From Bactericera cockerelli (lineage: Eukaryota; Arthropoda; Insecta; Hemiptera; Triozidae), in assembly GCA_024516035.1 (NCBI GenBank), contig CM044959.1:18620525-18684524 (forward strand): 64,000 nucleotides of DNA, in the 5' to 3' direction. Shown one piece after another: positions 63,889-64,000 of the stretch (the first letter of the stretch is position 1; each line of letters begins with the position of its first letter). Below the pieces are notes generated by a model. It was given only the letters and a program-made list of their open reading frames with translations. It did no database searches and was not told where the DNA came from. A program made the translations under genes and the position numbers.

Positions 63889-63960
63889 TTCCCATGCCGG
63901 GAATTGAACCCGGGCCTCCCGGGTGAGAGCCGGGTATCCTAGCCACTAGACAACATGGGA
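63889..63960 (-). tRNA. tRNA-Glu (anticodon CTC)
   Basis: A 72-nt cloverleaf on the minus strand. Acceptor arms TCCCATG and CATGGGA pair perfectly; the D arm contains GTCTAGTGG, the anticodon loop CTCTCAC gives CTC, and the T arm is CCGGG-TTCAATT-CCCGG with discriminator A. A TTTTT terminator follows at 63883-63887. A fragment of an R2-like retrotransposon begins about 55 bp downstream of its 3' end. Confidence 0.95.
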
Positions 63961-64000
63961 TTGTGTTATGGAAGAGAGAAACTTGTTCGTTATCAAGGTA

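Overview
The window looks like nuclear DNA of an arthropod, most likely an insect. It is AT-rich and intron-rich, full of SINEs, MITEs and simple repeats, carries canonical eukaryotic tRNA genes, and has a split gene spread over 21 kb. Hemiptera is only a weak guess from the general look of the repeats. Two 100-N scaffold gaps (4106-4205 and 23592-23691) show that it is a draft assembly.

The one host protein gene I can support lies on the minus strand between 51510 and 30419. It is the 3' half of a sosondowah (SOWAH-type) ankyrin-repeat gene. Exons in order of transcription are 51510-51421, a probable 6-nt microexon 47713-47708, 39585-39513, 38511-38419, a 27-nt microexon 34625-34599, 32275-32133 and 30661-30419 with the stop codon. 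All splice phases agree, giving 675 nt of coding sequence. The 5' exons were not found and probably lie beyond the right edge. Two intact tRNA genes are also present: tRNA-Arg(ACG) at 17586-17658 and tRNA-Glu(CTC) at 63889-63960, both on the minus strand.

The introns and flanks are a museum of mobile DNA. The intron between 47.7 and 39.6 kb holds a nearly intact non-LTR retrotransposon (42.56-47.1 kb) with an ORF1 (FLYWCH-like finger plus SGNH esterase) and an ORF2 (APE endonuclease plus reverse transcriptase) that overlaps ORF1 and has no early AUG. The intron between 51.4 and 47.7 kb holds a Helitron with both ends intact, a decayed Pif1-like helicase and no Rep domain. Other elements with visible termini are a 1.2-kb hAT-type element (21635-22860), a Mutator-like element carrying a 45-bp minisatellite (27856-28619), two TTAA-type elements with CCACCGGTGG palindromes (30729-30952 and 51986-52135), two Harbinger-type MITEs (33465-33593 and 37479-37606), a 5S-rRNA-derived SINE with a target-site duplication (36099-36380) and several tRNA-headed SINE families.

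The left 13 kb contains no gene. It is dominated by a very large imperfect inverted repeat (arms about 5.23-8.79 and 9.84-12.98 kb) with a 1-kb element at its centre; a second, inverted copy of that element lies at 4.2-5.2 kb. 13-30 kb is mostly unannotated DNA with tandem repeats, including a 114-bp higher-order repeat at 26.05-27.64 kb. 51.5-64 kb, upstream of the first exon seen, holds SINEs, long GA/CT tracts, an unexplained ORF, and a 3' fragment of an R2-like retrotransposon next to tRNA-Glu. No prokaryotic feature, CRISPR array or virus gene was seen.
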